6,530 nucleotides of DNA from an uncultured Ellagibacter sp. (GTDB taxonomy: Bacteria > Actinomycetota > Coriobacteriia > Coriobacteriales > Eggerthellaceae), in assembly GCA_934613165.1 (NCBI GenBank), contig CAKTSW010000083.1, positions 1 to 6,530 of the forward strand. Reading direction: 5' to 3'. The notes beneath the pieces were generated by a model. The model saw only the letters and a program-made list of their open reading frames with translations. It was not told where the DNA came from and searched no databases. Every line of letters starts with the position of its first letter. Position 1 is the first letter of the stretch. Shown in pieces: positions 4,816 to 6,530 of this stretch. The position numbers and the translations under genes were made by a program.

Positions 4816-4844
4816 TTGAAGCATGGCCACGTTTTGGATACAAT
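4816..4844 (+). promoter_or_regulatory. dnaA promoter (sigma70 type)
   Basis: TTGAAG (4816-4821), a 17-nt spacer and TACAAT (4839-4844) make the best promoter in the window; the start would be near 4851, giving a leader of about 26 nt. It lies wholly in the 90-bp gap after the upstream stop codon. TGGCC/GGCCA arms (4806-4810, 4825-4829) flank the -35. No TTTTCCACA-type DnaA box is visible here, so classical DnaA autoregulation at this promoter is not evident. Confidence 0.72.
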
Positions 4845-4876
4845 CGAAAGCACGTAGTTTCGTTCGGGAGAACATC

Positions 4877-6511
4877 ATGGACAGCTCTGAGCTCTATCAT
4901 ATGTGGGAAGGCGTCTGCAGCCAGGTGAAAAGCTACAGCGACGTCGACGCGTCCCAGGTCAACGCGTTCTTTTCGCGTCTCGCCCCGCAGGCGATGAGCG
5001 AGGGTTTCCTCATGCTCACGGCCGACAACGACTTCATCAAAGGCTGGGTTGAGCGCCGCTACCTCGAAACCATCAAGCAGGCCTTGAACGATCTGTACCA
5101 CGTTCCGTTCACCGTGCTCATCGAGGTCGACGCCGCCGCAACCGAATCGGCGGTCGCAGCGGCGGCGGCTTCCCCCGCGCCACCGCAAACCAGCAGCGCA
5201 GCGGCACCCGCCCCGCAGGCAGAAACGGCCGCTTCAGGCGTTGCCGAGGCAGGGCCCGCACCCGTTACGCAAACGGCAGCGGCCCCGACGATGACCGCCG
5301 AGCCCGCGACGATGTCCACCATAGAGCCCGAGCAAGCAAGTTCGACTATAGACGTATCAGCAGGTCAGACCAACGAACCGCAGCTGACGGCAAACCCAAG
5401 CGCCCCCGAAGCCGCGCAGGCAGGCGACGCAGGCTCCCACCGCAAGGGAGCGCCCGACGGGCCGGCGTCGCTCACGTTCGAGAACTTCGTCATCGGCGAC
5501 TCCAACCGCATGGCTTACTCCATGGCCGTCGCCGTTGCCGAAACGCCCGGCAAGGCGCATCTGAACCCTCTGTTCATCTACGGGAAAAGCGGCTTGGGGA
5601 AAACGCACCTGCTGCGCGCGATTCAGAACTACATCCGCGAGACGCAGCCGAGCCTCACCACGGTGTACGTTGACTCGGCGGAGCTCCTCTCCGACTACAT
5701 GGAGGCGTCCGCCGCGCACGACAAGGAGAAATCGAGCTACAAGAACTTCAAGAATCGCTACGAGGAAGCCGACGTGCTGCTCATCGACGACGTGCAGTAC
5801 CTTCAGGGCAAGAAGCAGACGCTCGACATCGTCTTCCAGATCTTCAACAAGATGACCGACCAGGGAAAACAGGTCGTCCTGTCCGCAGACCGCGCGCCGA
5901 AGAACATCGACATCGACGAGCGGTACAAAAGCCGGTTCAACTCCGGCGGCACGTTCGACATCCAACCGCCGGAAATCGAGACGAAGCTCGGCATCGTGAA
6001 GAGCTTCGTCGACGAGTACCGCGAAAACGAGGGCAGCCCGACGTTCTCCATTCCCCTGGAAATCCAGATGTACATCGCCGAGAACTCGAGTTCCAACATC
6101 CGCGAGCTTAAAAGCGCGGTCACGAAGGTAATCTACCAGATGACCTTCTTCGACCAGCCCGATTTGAGCCTCGAAGATGCGAAGAGCCTGCTCGAAAGCC
6201 ATTTTTCAGGCGGCCCCTCGAAGAGGCTGACCGTGGCCGACGTGCAGCGGGAGGTCGAGGGCTACTACAAGATCAGCCACAGCGAGCTCATCGGGCGCGG
6301 GCGCCAGCGCAACGTGAACTACGCGCGCAAGATGGCGATCTACCTCTGCCGGCAGCTGCTCGATCTGCCCTTCGCCGACATCGGCAAGAAGTTCAACCGC
6401 GACCACTCGACCATCATGCACCTCGTGAACGACGTCGAGGCGCAACTGAAGGAAAGCCGCGACATGAACGAGGAAATCGAGTCGCTCAAGACCATCATCC
6501 GCGAGCTCTAA
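4877..6511 (+). CDS. dnaA: Chromosomal replication initiator protein DnaA
   Basis: 544 residues. DnaA binds origin boxes, oligomerises in the ATP form and opens the duplex. Domain I is about 1-85 (ELYHMWEGVCSQVK...). Domain II (about 86-197) is a long Ala/Pro/Thr-rich disordered linker. Domain III is the AAA+ ATPase: Walker A GKSGLGKTH (236-244), Walker B VLLIDDVQ (300-307), sensor I VVLSADRAP (333-341), arginine finger R353 in KSRF, DIQPPEIETK (361-370), sensor II NIRELKSAV (407-415). Domain IV (about 449-544) has the DnaA signature IGKKFNRDHSTIMH (502-515), in the one-residue-shorter FxRDH form seen in actinobacteria. The start is ATG at 4877, with GGGAG at 4866-4870, 6 nt away; an in-frame ATG at 4823 lies inside the promoter. 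The residues after the arginine finger are RFNSGG rather than the common RFEWGL. It is divergent from dnaN across oriC; only 19 bp follow the stop in this window. Confidence 0.97.
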   Translation: MDSSELYHMWEGVCSQVKSYSDVDASQVNAFFSRLAPQAMSEGFLMLTADNDFIKGWVERRYLETIKQALNDLYHVPFTVLIEVDAAATESAVAAAAASPAPPQTSSAAAPAPQAETAASGVAEAGPAPVTQTAAAPTMTAEPATMSTIEPEQASSTIDVSAGQTNEPQLTANPSAPEAAQAGDAGSHRKGAPDGPASLTFENFVIGDSNRMAYSMAVAVAETPGKAHLNPLFIYGKSGLGKTHLLRAIQNYIRETQPSLTTVYVDSAELLSDYMEASAAHDKEKSSYKNFKNRYEEADVLLIDDVQYLQGKKQTLDIVFQIFNKMTDQGKQVVLSADRAPKNIDIDERYKSRFNSGGTFDIQPPEIETKLGIVKSFVDEYRENEGSPTFSIPLEIQMYIAENSSSNIRELKSAVTKVIYQMTFFDQPDLSLEDAKSLLESHFSGGPSKRLTVADVQREVEGYYKISHSELIGRGRQRNVNYARKMAIYLCRQLLDLPFADIGKKFNRDHSTIMHLVNDVEAQLKESRDMNEEIESLKTIIREL

Positions 6512-6530
6512 GCATTCCACCGTATAGGAA

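Noticed and set aside
4823..4876. 18-residue N-terminal extension of dnaA
   Set aside because: The ATG at 4823 lies between the -35 and -10 of the dnaA promoter, so it would not be on the transcript; the ATG at 4877 has GGGAG at the right distance.
4328..5188. Long minus-strand frame spanning the ATPase gene, the dnaA promoter and the start of dnaA
   Set aside because: His/Arg/Leu-rich shadow of two recognisable genes, crossing an intergenic promoter; no domain or ribosome binding site seen.
5357..6202. Long minus-strand reading frame opposite dnaA
   Set aside because: Antisense frame produced by GC-rich codon bias; the plus strand carries clear AAA+ motifs throughout the same interval.

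Overview
The window is a chromosomal replication origin with its flanking initiation genes. The strand layout is GC-rich protein-coding DNA on both sides of an AT-rich, gene-free stretch (about 2929-3667). The organism is most likely a high-GC Actinomycetota lineage, and I favour Coriobacteriia/Eggerthellaceae. That placement is an inference: it rests on the recF-DUF721-gyrB order typical of actinobacteria, the FxRDH form of the DnaA signature, perfect parS sites and the unusual divergent dnaA/dnaN layout. It needs a database search to confirm.

Minus strand, reading away from the origin: dnaN (1828-2928, TTG start), recF (719-1831), a DUF721/DciA-like gene (180-722) and the first codons of gyrB (1-50, cut by the window edge). 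dnaN, recF and the DUF721 gene are joined by two successive 4-bp GTGA stop/start overlaps, so they look like one translationally coupled operon driven by a TATAAT promoter at 2963-2968. gyrB has its own gap, a candidate extended -10 promoter and a ribosome binding site. Two perfect 16-bp parS palindromes lie inside the recF and DUF721 coding sequences, so chromosome segregation is also anchored here.

The origin (about 2969-3616) holds two groups of DnaA boxes of the form TTTTCCACA in opposite orientations, and an AT-rich segment with no C on the plus strand (3484-3516). It also holds several repeats that ordinary DnaA boxes do not explain: a 25-bp composite element present twice, a 12-bp ACCTGGGGTTTT direct repeat, a recurring 9-mer TGTTGAAAA that is one base off a DnaA box, and a 10-bp hairpin.

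Plus strand, reading away from the origin: an unnamed 372-residue protein (3668-4786) with a GHKL-type ATPase domain, a Gln/Pro/Met/Tyr-rich disordered linker and a C-terminal winged helix, followed by dnaA (4877-6511) behind its own sigma70-type promoter. The GHKL-winged-helix gene, sitting between oriC and dnaA, is the least explained and most interesting gene here. It could be an ATP-responsive, DNA-binding regulator of initiation or of dnaA expression, and the inverted repeat overlapping its own promoter is a candidate operator. Every gene points away from the origin, so all are co-directional with the predicted forks.
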